DNA of 64,000 bases from Agromyces mediolanus (GCF_014648575.1 NZ_BMRJ01000001.1:232623-296622), one strand, 5' to 3'. Positions 17,291 to 26,666 are shown, counted from the stretch's first letter. The notes: generated from the sequence alone by a model not told the origin. Made by a program: numbers and translations.

Positions 17291-18117
17291 CGACCGCAGC
17301 CGACCCCCTGCTCTCCATCGAGGGCCTCTCGGTGACCATGCCGACCCCCTCGGGGCCGGTCGAGCTCGTGCACCGCACCGATATCGAGATCGGCGAGGGC
17401 GAGATCGTCGGCCTCGCCGGCGAGAGCGGCTCGGGCAAGACGATGACCGCCTCGGCGATCATGGGCATCCTGCCGCCCGGCGCGCGCGCCGGCGGCCGGA
17501 TCATGTTCGAGGGCCGCGATCTGCTCTCGCTGAGCCGCGCCGAGCTCGACACGGTGCGCGGCAATCGCATCGCGATCGTGTTCCAGGACCCCTCGGCGGC
17601 GCTGCACCCGCTGCTCACGATCGGCACGCAGCTCACCGAGCACCTGATCCACCACAAGGGCGTCACGAAGAAGCAGGCGAACGCCCGCGCGGTCGAGCTG
17701 CTCGACCTCGTGCGCATCCGCGACCCGCACCACGCGGTGAAGGCGTTCCCGCACCAGTTCTCGGGCGGCATGCGCCAGCGCGCGGCGATCGCCATCGCGC
17801 TCGCCTGCGAGCCGCGGCTGCTCATCGCCGACGAGCCGACGACGGCGCTCGACGTGACGGTGCAGGCCGGCATCCTGCGCCTCTTCGACCGGCTCGCCCG
17901 GGAGACCGGGGTCTCGATGCTGTTCATCACCCACGACCTCGGCGTCATGAACTCGATCGCCGACCGCACCTACGTGTTCAAGGACGGCACCGTCGTCGAG
18001 TCGGGGGTCACCACCACCATCCTGAACGAGCCGAGCCACGAGTACACGAAGGCGCTCATCGCCTCGCGCGCGCAGTCGCTCGCCGAGGAGCGCGTGCAGC
18101 AGGAGGCCCGCCCATGA
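17287..18117 (+). CDS. peptide ABC transporter ATPase (DppD type)
   Basis: 276 aa. Walker A GESGSGKT near residue 45, signature FSGGMRQR, Walker B LLIADEPTTALDV and switch ITHDLGV. Separate from its DppF partner, unlike the fused pair at 1890. Coupled on both sides by 4-bp overlaps. Confidence 0.93.
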   Translation: MTTAADPLLSIEGLSVTMPTPSGPVELVHRTDIEIGEGEIVGLAGESGSGKTMTASAIMGILPPGARAGGRIMFEGRDLLSLSRAELDTVRGNRIAIVFQDPSAALHPLLTIGTQLTEHLIHHKGVTKKQANARAVELLDLVRIRDPHHAVKAFPHQFSGGMRQRAAIAIALACEPRLLIADEPTTALDVTVQAGILRLFDRLARETGVSMLFITHDLGVMNSIADRTYVFKDGTVVESGVTTTILNEPSHEYTKALIASRAQSLAEERVQQEARP

Positions 18118-18971
18118 CCGCCAACGTGCTCGAGCTCGAGGACATCGTCGTCACCCACCGCCGCAGCGGCGGCCCGGCGGTGCAGGCCGTCCGCGGCGTC
18201 TCGCTGACCGTCGCGCCCGGCCAGGTCGTCGGCCTCGTCGGCGAGTCGGGGTGCGGCAAGTCGTCGCTCGCGCGGGTCGCCTGCGGCATCCACGCCCCCA
18301 CCTCGGGCGCGGTGCGCTTCGAGGGTGCGCCGTTGGAACCGCTCCGGATGCGGCAGCGGCCCGCCGCCGACCGCAAGCTGCAGATGGTGTTCCAGAACCC
18401 CTACGCCTCGCTGAGCCCGCGCCGCACGATCGCGAGCCAGCTGCTCGACGGCGTGACGGAGCCGATCCCGCGCGAGCAGCGGGCCGCGGAGGTCGCGCGG
18501 CTGCTGGAGCTCGTCGGCCTCGACGCGGCGGCGGGCAGCCGCTACCCCTCGCAGTTCTCCGGCGGGCAGCGGCAGCGGCTCGCGATCGCCCGCGCCCTCG
18601 CCGCGAAGCCGAGCCTCGTCGTCGCCGACGAGCCGGTGACGGCGCTCGACGCCTTCTCCTCGGCGCAGATCGTGCAGCTGCTGCAGTCGCTCGTGCGCGA
18701 GCTCGGCATGGGGATGCTCTTCATCTCCCACGATCTCTCGCTCGTGCGGGCCATCGCCGACGAGACCGCGGTGATGTACGCCGGCGAGATCGTCGAGCGC
18801 GGCCCGAGCGAGCAGCTCTGGGAGCGGCCGACGCATCCCTACACCAAGACCCTCATCGCCGCGATCCCCGAGATCGGACCCGTCAAGAAGCTGCCGGGCC
18901 TCGACGAGGACGTCGCCGAGCCCGCAGCGGCCGGCATCGACGCGGCCGCCACGAACGGAGCATCAGCATGA
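18114..18971 (+). CDS. peptide ABC transporter ATPase (DppF type)
   Basis: 285 aa. GESGCGKS Walker A, FSGGQRQRLAIARAL signature, VADEPVTALD Walker B, and the oligopeptide C-terminal extension with HPYTKTLIAAIPE. It completes the second peptide transporter of the window. Confidence 0.93.
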   Translation: MTANVLELEDIVVTHRRSGGPAVQAVRGVSLTVAPGQVVGLVGESGCGKSSLARVACGIHAPTSGAVRFEGAPLEPLRMRQRPAADRKLQMVFQNPYASLSPRRTIASQLLDGVTEPIPREQRAAEVARLLELVGLDAAAGSRYPSQFSGGQRQRLAIARALAAKPSLVVADEPVTALDAFSSAQIVQLLQSLVRELGMGMLFISHDLSLVRAIADETAVMYAGEIVERGPSEQLWERPTHPYTKTLIAAIPEIGPVKKLPGLDEDVAEPAAAGIDAAATNGASA

Positions 18972-20206
18972 CCAGCGCGCCCACCGCCCCCACCCTGCTC
19001 GTCGGGGCCCGGATCTTCACCGGCACGGATGCCGAGCTCCTCGACGGCGCCGCGGTGCTCGTGGGCGTCGACGGCCGCATCGCGGCGCTCGGCCCGGAGG
19101 CGGAGCTGCGCGCCCGCGCCGACGCCGCCGACGCCCGCGTCGTCGAGCTCGCCGGCCGGGTGCTGAGCCCGGGCCTCGTGAACATGCACGTGCACCTCGG
19201 TCTCGCCCTGCCGGGCACGGCGGGCGCCGCGATCGCGAGCAAGTCGGACCCCGACCTGCTCCTCGTGATGGCCGACGGCGCGAAGCGCACGCTGCAGGCG
19301 GGCGTCACGACGACCCGCCTCGTCGGCGAGAGCCGCTACCTCGACTTCGCGCTGCGCCGCGGCATCGACGCGGGCATCGTGCCGGGCCCGCGCATCTTCA
19401 CCGCCGGCCACGCGCTGTGCTGCACGGGCGGCCACGGCTGGGACTCCGACGCCCTCGAGGGCGACGGCGCCGACGAGCTGCGCCGGCTCGCCCGGCTGCA
19501 GATCCGGCACGGCGCCGACCTCATCAAGGTCTGCATCTCGGGCGGCATCGCCGGCGAGCACGAGCAGATCGACACCCCGCAGCTCACCGACGAGGAGATG
19601 GCCTCCATCATCCAGGTCGCCCACGACTGGGGCCGCAAGGTCACCGCGCACGTCGGCCCCTCGGAGACGCTGCGCCGCGCGATCGAGCTCGGCCTCGACT
19701 GCGTCGAGCACGGCTACCAGCTCACGCGGGAGATCACCGAGCTCATGGCCGAGCGCGGCGTCTGGTACGTGCCGACGATCACGGTGAGCCGCTGCGAGGA
19801 GTTCTTCGACGCGCAGGGCGTGCCCGCGTGGATGAAGGAGCGCGCCCTCGGCGCGGGCCCCCGGCACTGGGAGAGCCTGCAGCACGCCATCGCGAGCGGC
19901 GTGCCGATCGCGATGGGCACGGACATGCCGCCGGCCGCCGACTTCGACGGCACGACGGCCACGGTCCGCGAGATGGAGTTCATGGTGGAGGCCGGGATGA
20001 CGGACCTCGACGTCATGCGCTCGGCGACCGGGCGGGCGGCGGAGCTCCTCGGCGCGCCCGGCATCGGGGTCGTCGAGCCCGGCGCCCACGCCGACTTCAT
20101 CGTCACGGACGCAGACCCGACGCGCGACGTCTCCGCGCTGCGGGGCATCGATTGGGTCATGAAGGACGGCGTCGTCGTGCGCGACGACCGGGCCGGCGCC
20201 CGATGA
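18968..20206 (+). CDS. amidohydrolase, Xaa-Pro dipeptidase/imidazolonepropionase-like
   Basis: 412 aa. GLVNMHVHLGL gives the HxH pair, DLIKVCISGGI the carboxylated Lys region, TAHVGPSETL and VEHGYQL the next His ligands, and AMGTDMPPA the catalytic Asp. This order matches the branch of PF01979 whose characterised members cleave Xaa-Pro, Xaa-Arg or Xaa-Lys dipeptides (established for that branch). Placed right after a peptide transporter, prolidase-like action on imported peptides is plausible. ATGA overlap with the ATPase gene. Confidence 0.87.
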   Translation: MTSAPTAPTLLVGARIFTGTDAELLDGAAVLVGVDGRIAALGPEAELRARADAADARVVELAGRVLSPGLVNMHVHLGLALPGTAGAAIASKSDPDLLLVMADGAKRTLQAGVTTTRLVGESRYLDFALRRGIDAGIVPGPRIFTAGHALCCTGGHGWDSDALEGDGADELRRLARLQIRHGADLIKVCISGGIAGEHEQIDTPQLTDEEMASIIQVAHDWGRKVTAHVGPSETLRRAIELGLDCVEHGYQLTREITELMAERGVWYVPTITVSRCEEFFDAQGVPAWMKERALGAGPRHWESLQHAIASGVPIAMGTDMPPAADFDGTTATVREMEFMVEAGMTDLDVMRSATGRAAELLGAPGIGVVEPGAHADFIVTDADPTRDVSALRGIDWVMKDGVVVRDDRAGAR

Positions 20207-21927
20207 CGGATCGCGCCACCGTCCGCTCCGTCGCCGACGCGCACCTCGCCGCCCTCGCCGAGCACGAGCCCGCCGCGGCGCAGGCGCTCGGCCGCGACGC
20301 CGCCGCGCGCCTCGCGGACTACGGCCCGGAGTGGGCGGAGGAGCGCCGGGCGCTGCTCGGCCGCACCGCCGCCGCGCTGGCCGCGCTGCCCGCCGAGGAG
20401 CGCGCCACCGACGCCGCCCTCGACGCCGCGCTCGCGGAGCGCGCCGCGAGCGAGGCGGAGCTCTTCGACACGGGCTTCACCGCGCGGCTGCTGGCCCCGC
20501 TCGCCTCGCCCGTGCAGGAGATCCGGGAGCGCTTCGACGACGTCACCGTCACGGACGACGAGGCGGGCGACGCGGTCATCGAACGGCTCGCCGCCGTCGA
20601 GCCCGCCCTCGGTGAGTTCCGCCGCCGCCTCGAGTGGGCGCGCGACGCCGGCCGCGCCGGCCGGTTCAGCGGCTCGGGGGTCGCGGCGGCGCGTCAGCTC
20701 GAGGTCGTCGCCGGGCAGATCGACAGCTGGATCGACCCGGCGGGCCTCGACTACTTCTCCCGCATCTCGGCGGCGCCGCTGAGCGGGCCGCGCGCCGCGG
20801 CCCTCGCGCGCGCCGGCGAGCGGGCGACGCGCGCCTTCGGCGAGCTGAGCGGATGGCTCCGCACCGAGCTGCTGCCGAGCGCGCCCGTCGAGGACGCCGT
20901 CGGCGAGCACGTCTACCGGCAGATCGCGCAGAGCTTCCTCGGCACCCGGCTCGACCTCGACGAGGTCTACGACTACGGCTGGTCCGAGCTCGACCGGCTG
21001 CTCGGCGAGGCCCGGCGCCTCGCCGCGATCGTGCTGGGCACCGGAACCGAGACCGGCGCCGTCACCGACGGCACCGAGGCGGTGCGCGCCGCGGCGCGCC
21101 TGCTCGACGCCGACCCGCGGTACCGGGTCGCGGGGCACGAACGCATCGTCGCCTGGCTGCAGGAGCGCCTCGAGGACACCTTCGCCCGCGTCGACGGCGT
21201 CGCCTTCGACCTGCCCCGGGCCATCCGCGACGTCGACGTCGTCGTGCCGACCGCCGCGAGCGGCGTCGTCTACTACACGCCCGGCGCGCCCGACGGCTCC
21301 GTGCGCAGCAAGATCGTCTGGACCATCCCCGAGGGCGCCGAGGCGATCGGCACCTGGCAGGAGGTCACGAGCTTCCACCACGAGGGCGTGCCCGGGCACC
21401 ACCTCGAGCACACGATCAACCGCAGCAATGCGGGCCTGCACCCGTGGCAGCGCTACCTGTGCGAGATCCACGGCTACGCCGAGGGCTGGGCGCACTACTC
21501 CGAGCAGCTGTCCGACTCGATCGGCCTGCTGCGCGACCCCGCCGAGCAGCTCGGGATGGTGCTCGGCCAGATCTGGCGCGCGGTGCGGATCGTCGTCGAC
21601 CTCGGCCTGCACACCGGCCGCGAGCTCCGGCCGAACCCGCTCGGCGCGACCGGTCGGTGGACGCCCGAGCTCGGCCGCCGCTTCCTCACCGAGCTCGCCC
21701 TCGTCGACCCCAGGACGGCCGGCTTCGAGGTCGACCGCTACCTCGCCTGGCCGGGGCAGGCGCTCGCCTTCAAGGTCGGCGCGAAGCTCTGGACCGAGGC
21801 GCGGGCCCGCGCCGAGGCATCCGGGATCGCCGCCAAGGACTTCCATCACCGAGCGCTGTCCTACGGCCCCATGGGCCTCGGACCGCTCCAGCACCTGCTC
21901 ACCACCGAATCGACGGACCGACCATGA
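20203..21927 (+). CDS. DUF885 family protein, probable metallopeptidase
   Basis: 574 aa, mostly helical. The motif SFHHEGVPGHHLEHTIN (around residue 390) holds an HExxxxH-like metal site typical of DUF885. EIHGYAEGWAHY further on supplies another Glu. Members are thought to be zinc peptidases, but few are characterised. The overlap with its neighbours puts it in the same peptide-degrading operon. No signal peptide, so cytoplasmic. Confidence 0.85.
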   Translation: MTDRATVRSVADAHLAALAEHEPAAAQALGRDAAARLADYGPEWAEERRALLGRTAAALAALPAEERATDAALDAALAERAASEAELFDTGFTARLLAPLASPVQEIRERFDDVTVTDDEAGDAVIERLAAVEPALGEFRRRLEWARDAGRAGRFSGSGVAAARQLEVVAGQIDSWIDPAGLDYFSRISAAPLSGPRAAALARAGERATRAFGELSGWLRTELLPSAPVEDAVGEHVYRQIAQSFLGTRLDLDEVYDYGWSELDRLLGEARRLAAIVLGTGTETGAVTDGTEAVRAAARLLDADPRYRVAGHERIVAWLQERLEDTFARVDGVAFDLPRAIRDVDVVVPTAASGVVYYTPGAPDGSVRSKIVWTIPEGAEAIGTWQEVTSFHHEGVPGHHLEHTINRSNAGLHPWQRYLCEIHGYAEGWAHYSEQLSDSIGLLRDPAEQLGMVLGQIWRAVRIVVDLGLHTGRELRPNPLGATGRWTPELGRRFLTELALVDPRTAGFEVDRYLAWPGQALAFKVGAKLWTEARARAEASGIAAKDFHHRALSYGPMGLGPLQHLLTTESTDRP

Positions 21928-22322
21928 CCTCTGCCTCCCTCGACGACTTCGTCGTCGCCCTCTACCGCGACCTCGGCGACCGCGCCGCCTTCGACGCCCG
22001 CCTCGACCCCGCGGTGACCGTGTGGGAGACGCCGTGGCCGACCCTCATGCGCGGCATCGCCGAGCTCGACGAGCTGCGCGGCCCCGCCGTCGCGCCCGAG
22101 GACCGCGCCGAGCCGCTGCCCGAGGTGCGCCCCGTCGAGATCGTCAGCGACGACTTCGGCGACGGCACCGGCCTCGTGCGCTACGTGCTCGAGGTGCGCG
22201 ACCCGGCCGACGGCCGCCTGCTCGAACGGGTGCGGGTGACCGATGTGCTCCGCCACGGCGACGAGGGCTGGCGCATCGTGCACCACCACGCGCAGGACCT
22301 GCCCGCCGACGGCGCGAACTGA
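21924..22322 (+). CDS. SnoaL/NTF2-like small protein
   Basis: 132 aa with the NTF2-like pattern: an N-terminal helix (LDDFVVALYRDLGDRAAFDA), then strands ending DVLRHGDEGWRIVHHHAQ. NTF2 folds serve as small enzymes or binding modules, so the job is unknown. Coupled by ATGA to the DUF885 gene. Confidence 0.7.
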   Translation: MTSASLDDFVVALYRDLGDRAAFDARLDPAVTVWETPWPTLMRGIAELDELRGPAVAPEDRAEPLPEVRPVEIVSDDFGDGTGLVRYVLEVRDPADGRLLERVRVTDVLRHGDEGWRIVHHHAQDLPADGAN

Positions 22323-22335
22323 GAGGACGAGGAAG

Positions 22336-23265
22336 ATGGATCGCACGAGCGTCGACTGGCACGGCTACATCCCGGCCATCACGACCCCGTTCACCCGGGA
22401 CGGCGACTTCGACGTCGCCGCCTTCGAGGGGCAGATGGGCTGGCTGGCCGACGAGGGCATGCACGGCGTCATCCTCGCCGGGACCTCGGGTGAGTGGTTC
22501 AGCCTGAACGAGGACGAGCGGGCCGAGCTGTTCGCACAGGGCGCCCGGCTCGGCGCCGGCATGCGCGTGCTCGGCGGCTGCAACGCCTTCACCGCGGCCG
22601 AGGCGATCCGGCACGCCCGCGCCGCCGAGCGGGCCGGGCTCGACGGCATCCTGCTCACCCCGCCGCCGTACCTCGTGCCCAGCCGCGCCGAGATCGTCGA
22701 GTTCTACCGCGAGGTCGCCGCCGGCACCGAGCTGCCGATCTGCGTCTACAACTGGCCGCGCGGCTGCATCGTCGACCTCGACGTCGACACCCTCGGCGAG
22801 CTCGCCGAGATCGACAACGTCGTGGCGATCAAGAACTCCACGGGGAACTTCGCCGGCTTCCTCGCGGGCCTCTACGCCCTCGGCGACCGGGTGCGCTACT
22901 TCGGCATCCCGACGAGCGAGCTCGGCGCCGACCTCGCCGCCCTCGGCCGCGGCGACGGCCTGATGGGCTCCGGCGCCCCGCTCGGCCGCGACCACCCCGA
23001 CTTCTGGAACGCGCTCGCCGCCGGCGAGCGCGAGCGCGCCATCGAGCTCGGCGCCCGCGACCGGGTCGTCATGACCCGGTGGTTCGGCCCCGACTACGGC
23101 GCGAAGTTCGGCAACCAGCAGGCGATCATGAAAACGGCGCTGCGCCTCCGCGGCGTCTCGGCCGGCTACGTCCGGCGCCCCCTCCTCGAGCTCGACGACG
23201 CGCAGGTCTCGATCGTCCGCTCGACCCTCGAGGACCTGGGGATCGCGACCGTTCCACTCTCGTGA
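22336..23265 (+). CDS. dihydrodipicolinate synthase/N-acetylneuraminate lyase family enzyme
   Basis: 309 aa TIM barrel. AGTSGEWFSL corresponds to the GTTGE motif, ICVYNWPRG carries the catalytic Tyr, and VVAIKNSTGN the Schiff-base Lys. RBS AGGAAG. In hydroxyproline catabolism, a family member deaminates pyrroline-4-hydroxy-2-carboxylate (established). Here it is directly followed by an HcnABC-like dehydrogenase, the same pairing as in those loci. True DapA is less likely in this context. Confidence 0.88.
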   Translation: MDRTSVDWHGYIPAITTPFTRDGDFDVAAFEGQMGWLADEGMHGVILAGTSGEWFSLNEDERAELFAQGARLGAGMRVLGGCNAFTAAEAIRHARAAERAGLDGILLTPPPYLVPSRAEIVEFYREVAAGTELPICVYNWPRGCIVDLDVDTLGELAEIDNVVAIKNSTGNFAGFLAGLYALGDRVRYFGIPTSELGADLAALGRGDGLMGSGAPLGRDHPDFWNALAAGERERAIELGARDRVVMTRWFGPDYGAKFGNQQAIMKTALRLRGVSAGYVRRPLLELDDAQVSIVRSTLEDLGIATVPLS

Positions 23266-24467
23266 GCGAGCGATACGACAGCATCGTCGTCGGCGGCGGA
23301 CTGCTCGGCGCCGCGCTCGCCTGGATGCTCGCCCGCGAGGGCGCCCGGGTGGCGCTCCTCGAGCGCGACCAGCTGAACCAGCACGCCTCCGGCCAGAACG
23401 CGGGCAGCCTGCACTTCCAGCTCGAGTACCGCATGGTCGAGCACGGCTGGGAGTCGGCGCGCACCGCCGCCGAGGCGATGCCGCTGCACCTCGAGGCCGC
23501 CCGCGAGTGGGCGGCGCTCGGCGACGAGCTCGGCGAATCCCTCGGGGTCGCCCAGCAGGGCGGCTTCATGCTCGCCGAGACGGCCGAGCAGGTGGAGGTG
23601 CTGCGGCGCAAGACCGCGCTGGAGCAGGAGTGGGGCCTCGACGTGCGCCTCCTCGACGGCGACGAGGCCCGCCGCCTCGCCCCGTACCTCTCCGACTCGG
23701 TGCTCGCCGCCGCGTTCTGCCCGCTCGAGGGCAAGGCCGACACCCGCATCGCCGGCCCGGCGCTCGCCCGCGGCGCGCTGCGGCTCGGCGCCGAGGTGCG
23801 CACCCGCACCGAGGTCGTCGACCTGGTGCCCGCCGGCTCCGGCTGGGCGGTGCACGCGGTCGAGCGCAGCGAGGCGGGGGAGCGGAGGCTCCGCCTGGAG
23901 GCCGACACGGTGATGCTCGCCGCCGGGGTCTGGACGACCCGGCTCGGGCAGCTCCTCGACGTCTCGCTGCCGACCATCCCGCTCGCGCTCATGATGAGCG
24001 TCAGCGCCCCGACCGCGCCGTTCGTGCCGCACCTCGTGCAGCACGCCGGCACGAAGCTCTCCCTGAAGCAGACCGGCAACGGCACCGTGCTCATCGGCGG
24101 CGGCTGGCCCGCCCGCCTGCCCCTCGCCGCCGACGGCACGCCCGACCTGGACAGCAGGCCGACGCTGCTGCAGTCCTCCCTCGTCGGGAACGCCGCCGCC
24201 GCGATCGGCGTCGTGCCGCGCACCGCCTCGCTGCCGATCGTGCGCAGCTGGGTCGGCACGACGACCGTCACCCCCGACCAGCTGCCGCTCGTCGGGCAGG
24301 TGCCCGGCCGACCCGGGGTGTTCGTCGCGACGGGCGGCTCGGCCTTCACCCTCGGGCCGAGCTTCGCCCGCTCGCTCATCGCCCTCGCCGACGGGCGGCC
24401 GCCCGGCATCGATCTGCACCCCTACGACCCCGCACGATTCGAAAGGCTGAGCCATGCCCGACGCTGA
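23262..24467 (+). CDS. FAD-dependent amino-acid oxidoreductase (DadA/HcnC-like subunit)
   Basis: 401 aa, GTG start overlapping the previous stop. SIVVGGGLLGAALAWMLA is the dinucleotide-binding loop; a DAO-fold C-terminal region ends with VATGGSAFTLGPSFARSL. Members oxidise D-amino acids, sarcosine, D-hydroxyproline or opines. Because the next two genes are HcnA- and HcnB-like, it is probably the catalytic subunit of a heterotrimer. Confidence 0.88.
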   Translation: MSERYDSIVVGGGLLGAALAWMLAREGARVALLERDQLNQHASGQNAGSLHFQLEYRMVEHGWESARTAAEAMPLHLEAAREWAALGDELGESLGVAQQGGFMLAETAEQVEVLRRKTALEQEWGLDVRLLDGDEARRLAPYLSDSVLAAAFCPLEGKADTRIAGPALARGALRLGAEVRTRTEVVDLVPAGSGWAVHAVERSEAGERRLRLEADTVMLAAGVWTTRLGQLLDVSLPTIPLALMMSVSAPTAPFVPHLVQHAGTKLSLKQTGNGTVLIGGGWPARLPLAADGTPDLDSRPTLLQSSLVGNAAAAIGVVPRTASLPIVRSWVGTTTVTPDQLPLVGQVPGRPGVFVATGGSAFTLGPSFARSLIALADGRPPGIDLHPYDPARFERLSHARR

Positions 24468-24753
24468 GGCCACGAGCGGGCGCGCCGCGCGCCTGCCCTC
24501 GGAGCGCGGCGAGCCCGCGGAGATCACCGTCGACGGTCGCCCCGTCGGCTGCTTCGCCGGCGAGACCGTCGCCACGGCGATGCTCGCCGCCGGGGTGCCC
24601 GCGTTCTCGCACCGCAACGGCGAGCCGCGCATCCCGCTCTGCAACATGGGCACCTGCTTCGAGTGCGGCGTGACCGTCGACGGCGTGCCGCTCACCCGCG
24701 CGTGCCTCACCACCGTGCGCGACGGCATGCGCGTCGAGACGAGCGAGCGATGA
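24454..24753 (+). CDS. (2Fe-2S)-binding small subunit (HcnA-like)
   Basis: 99 aa. CNMGTCFEC plus a later Cys in LTRACLTTV fit the Fer2_4 ferredoxin of HcnA and hydroxyproline-dehydrogenase gamma chains. It overlaps the preceding gene by 14 bp and the next by 4 bp, as usual for tight three-subunit complexes. It would carry electrons between the two flavin subunits. Confidence 0.87.
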   Translation: MPDAEATSGRAARLPSERGEPAEITVDGRPVGCFAGETVATAMLAAGVPAFSHRNGEPRIPLCNMGTCFECGVTVDGVPLTRACLTTVRDGMRVETSER

Positions 24754-26276
24754 GCGCCGCCCACGACCTCGTCGTCGTCGGGGCCGGTCCCGCGGGTGCC
24801 GCGGCCGCGCTCGCCGCCGCCGACGCCGGCCTCGACGTGCTCGTCGTCGACGAGCAGCGCGCCGCGGGCGGGCAGATCCTCCGCACCACGCCGCCGGAGT
24901 TCGGCGGGCGCCGGAAGCTGCCGACCGGCTACCCCTGGGCCGGCGAGCTCCTCGACCGCGCACGCTCGCACCCGGGCATCGCCTGGCGGCACGGCGCGAC
25001 CGTGTTCGGCATCCTGCCGGTCACGGCGGATGCCTCGTCGGCGGGTGGCGCGGATGCCTCGGCCGGGCCCGGCTCGGCGGATGGCGCGGATGCCTCGGCC
25101 GGGCCCGCTTCGGCGGGCTTCGACGTGCTGACGAGCGATCCGGCCGATCCCGCCGGCTCCGGCCGCGTGCGCGCGCGACGGGTGCTCATCGCCTCCGGCG
25201 CCTACGACATGCCCGTGGCGATCCCCGGCTGGACGCTGCCCGGCGTGATGATGGCGGGCGCGGTGCAGGGTTTCCTGAAGTCGCAGCGCCTGCGCGTCGC
25301 CGACCGCGTCGTGCTGGCCGGCTCCCACCCGCTCCTGCTCATCGTCGCCGACCAGCTGCTCGCGGCCGGGGCGCGGATCGAGGAGGTCGCGATCGCGCGA
25401 GGCATCCCGTCGCCCGTCGAGCTGCTGCGGGCGCTGCCCGCCGTGCCCGGTCACGTGCGCCTCCTCGGCGAGCTCGCCGGCTGCGTGCTGCGGCTGCTGC
25501 GGGCCGGCGTGCGGATCTCGACCGGCACGGTGCCGACCGAGGTGCTCGGCGACGGCCGCGTGCAGGGGGTGCGGCTCGCCCGCGCCGACCGCGGCTGGCG
25601 GCAGACCGGCCCGGCGCGGACCGTCGAGGCGGACGCGCTCGTGCTCGGCTACGGCTTCCACCCCTCGACCGAGCTCGCCCGCCAGCTCGGCTGCGCACTC
25701 GATTGGGACTCGGCGCAGGGCGGCTGGATCGTGCGCCACGATGCGCAGCTCGAGACGACCGTCCCCGGCGTGCACGTCGCGGGGGAGCCGAGCGGTGTGG
25801 CCGGCGCCGAACAGTCCCGGGCGGAGGGCGAGCTCGCCGGCCTCACCATCGCCGCGGCCCTCGGCCGCCCCGTGCCCGAGCGCGCGCTCGCCGGCGCCCG
25901 GCGACGCATCCGCTCGGCCTCGCGCTTCTCCGGAGTGGTGCAGCGGATGTTCGCCCCGCGCCGCGAGGCCCTGCTCGAGCTCGCGACGCCCGCGACGGAG
26001 ATCTGCCGCTGCGAGACGGTGACGCGGAGCACGATCGACGGCTTCCTGGACGAGAACCCCTTCGCCGGCACCGCGGATGCCGTGAAGCTCGCCTGCCGCA
26101 GCGGCATGGGCCCGTGCCAGGGGCGGTACTGCGAGTCCGCCGTCGCCGGCCTCGTCGCGAAGGCGCGCGGCACCGGCGTCGGCGAGGCCGGCCGCTTCGC
26201 CGCGCACATCCCGGTGAAGCCGGTGCCGCTGCAGGCCTACGTCGCCCTCGCCGACGACCCAGCGGAGGTTCCCTGA
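24750..26276 (+). CDS. FAD/NAD(P)-binding oxidoreductase with C-terminal BFD-like iron-sulfur domain (HcnB-like)
   Basis: 508 aa. LVVVGAGPAGAAAALAA is the FAD loop and a second nucleotide-binding region follows near residue 170. The C-terminus has CRCETVTRSTI and CRSGMGPCQGRYC, a Fer2_BFD cluster. Around residues 90-115 there is an odd Ala/Gly/Ser/Asp loop encoded by a two-copy DNA repeat containing GCGGATGCCTCGGCCGGGCC. The last residues and stop (EVP-stop) come from an intergenic repeat unit. It likely transfers electrons from the HcnC-like subunit to the respiratory chain or another acceptor. Confidence 0.87.
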   Translation: MSAAHDLVVVGAGPAGAAAALAAADAGLDVLVVDEQRAAGGQILRTTPPEFGGRRKLPTGYPWAGELLDRARSHPGIAWRHGATVFGILPVTADASSAGGADASAGPGSADGADASAGPASAGFDVLTSDPADPAGSGRVRARRVLIASGAYDMPVAIPGWTLPGVMMAGAVQGFLKSQRLRVADRVVLAGSHPLLLIVADQLLAAGARIEEVAIARGIPSPVELLRALPAVPGHVRLLGELAGCVLRLLRAGVRISTGTVPTEVLGDGRVQGVRLARADRGWRQTGPARTVEADALVLGYGFHPSTELARQLGCALDWDSAQGGWIVRHDAQLETTVPGVHVAGEPSGVAGAEQSRAEGELAGLTIAAALGRPVPERALAGARRRIRSASRFSGVVQRMFAPRREALLELATPATEICRCETVTRSTIDGFLDENPFAGTADAVKLACRSGMGPCQGRYCESAVAGLVAKARGTGVGEAGRFAAHIPVKPVPLQAYVALADDPAEVP

Positions 26277-26653
26277 GCCTGTGGTTCCCTGAGCCTGTCG
26301 AAGGGAACTGCGTGTTGGTTCCCTGAGCCTGTCGAAGGGAACTGCGTGTTGGTTCCCTGAGCCTGTCGAAGGGGACGCCGTGTTGGTTCCCTGAGCCTGT
26401 CGAATGGAGCAGCGCCCCGTCCCGCTTCGACAAGCTCAGCGAACCAACGCCCGCTTCGACAGGCTCAGCGAACCAACGCCCGCTTCGACAAGCTCAGCGA
26501 ACCAACGCCCGCTTCGACAGGCTCAGCGAACCAACCTCCGCTTCGACAGGCTCAGCGAACCAACCCGCGCTTCGACAGGCTCAGCGAACCAACCCGCGCT
26601 TCGACAAGCTCAGCGAACCAACCCGTGGTTCCCCAGCCCCGCCCAGCGAACCA
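26267..26653. repeat. cluster of REP-like hairpin repeats (cluster 3)
   Basis: Five forward units, the first truncated, followed by seven or eight inverted units (CGCTTCGACA-A/G-GCTCAGCGAACCAAC). This is the largest of three such clusters in the window. No gene in the interval. Confidence 0.9.
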
Positions 26654-26666
26654 TCCACCGCGGCAA

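Noticed and set aside
23166-26207. 1013-codon minus-strand ORF over the Hcn-like genes
   Set aside because: His/Arg/Gly/Ala-rich shadow spanning four well-supported plus-strand genes.
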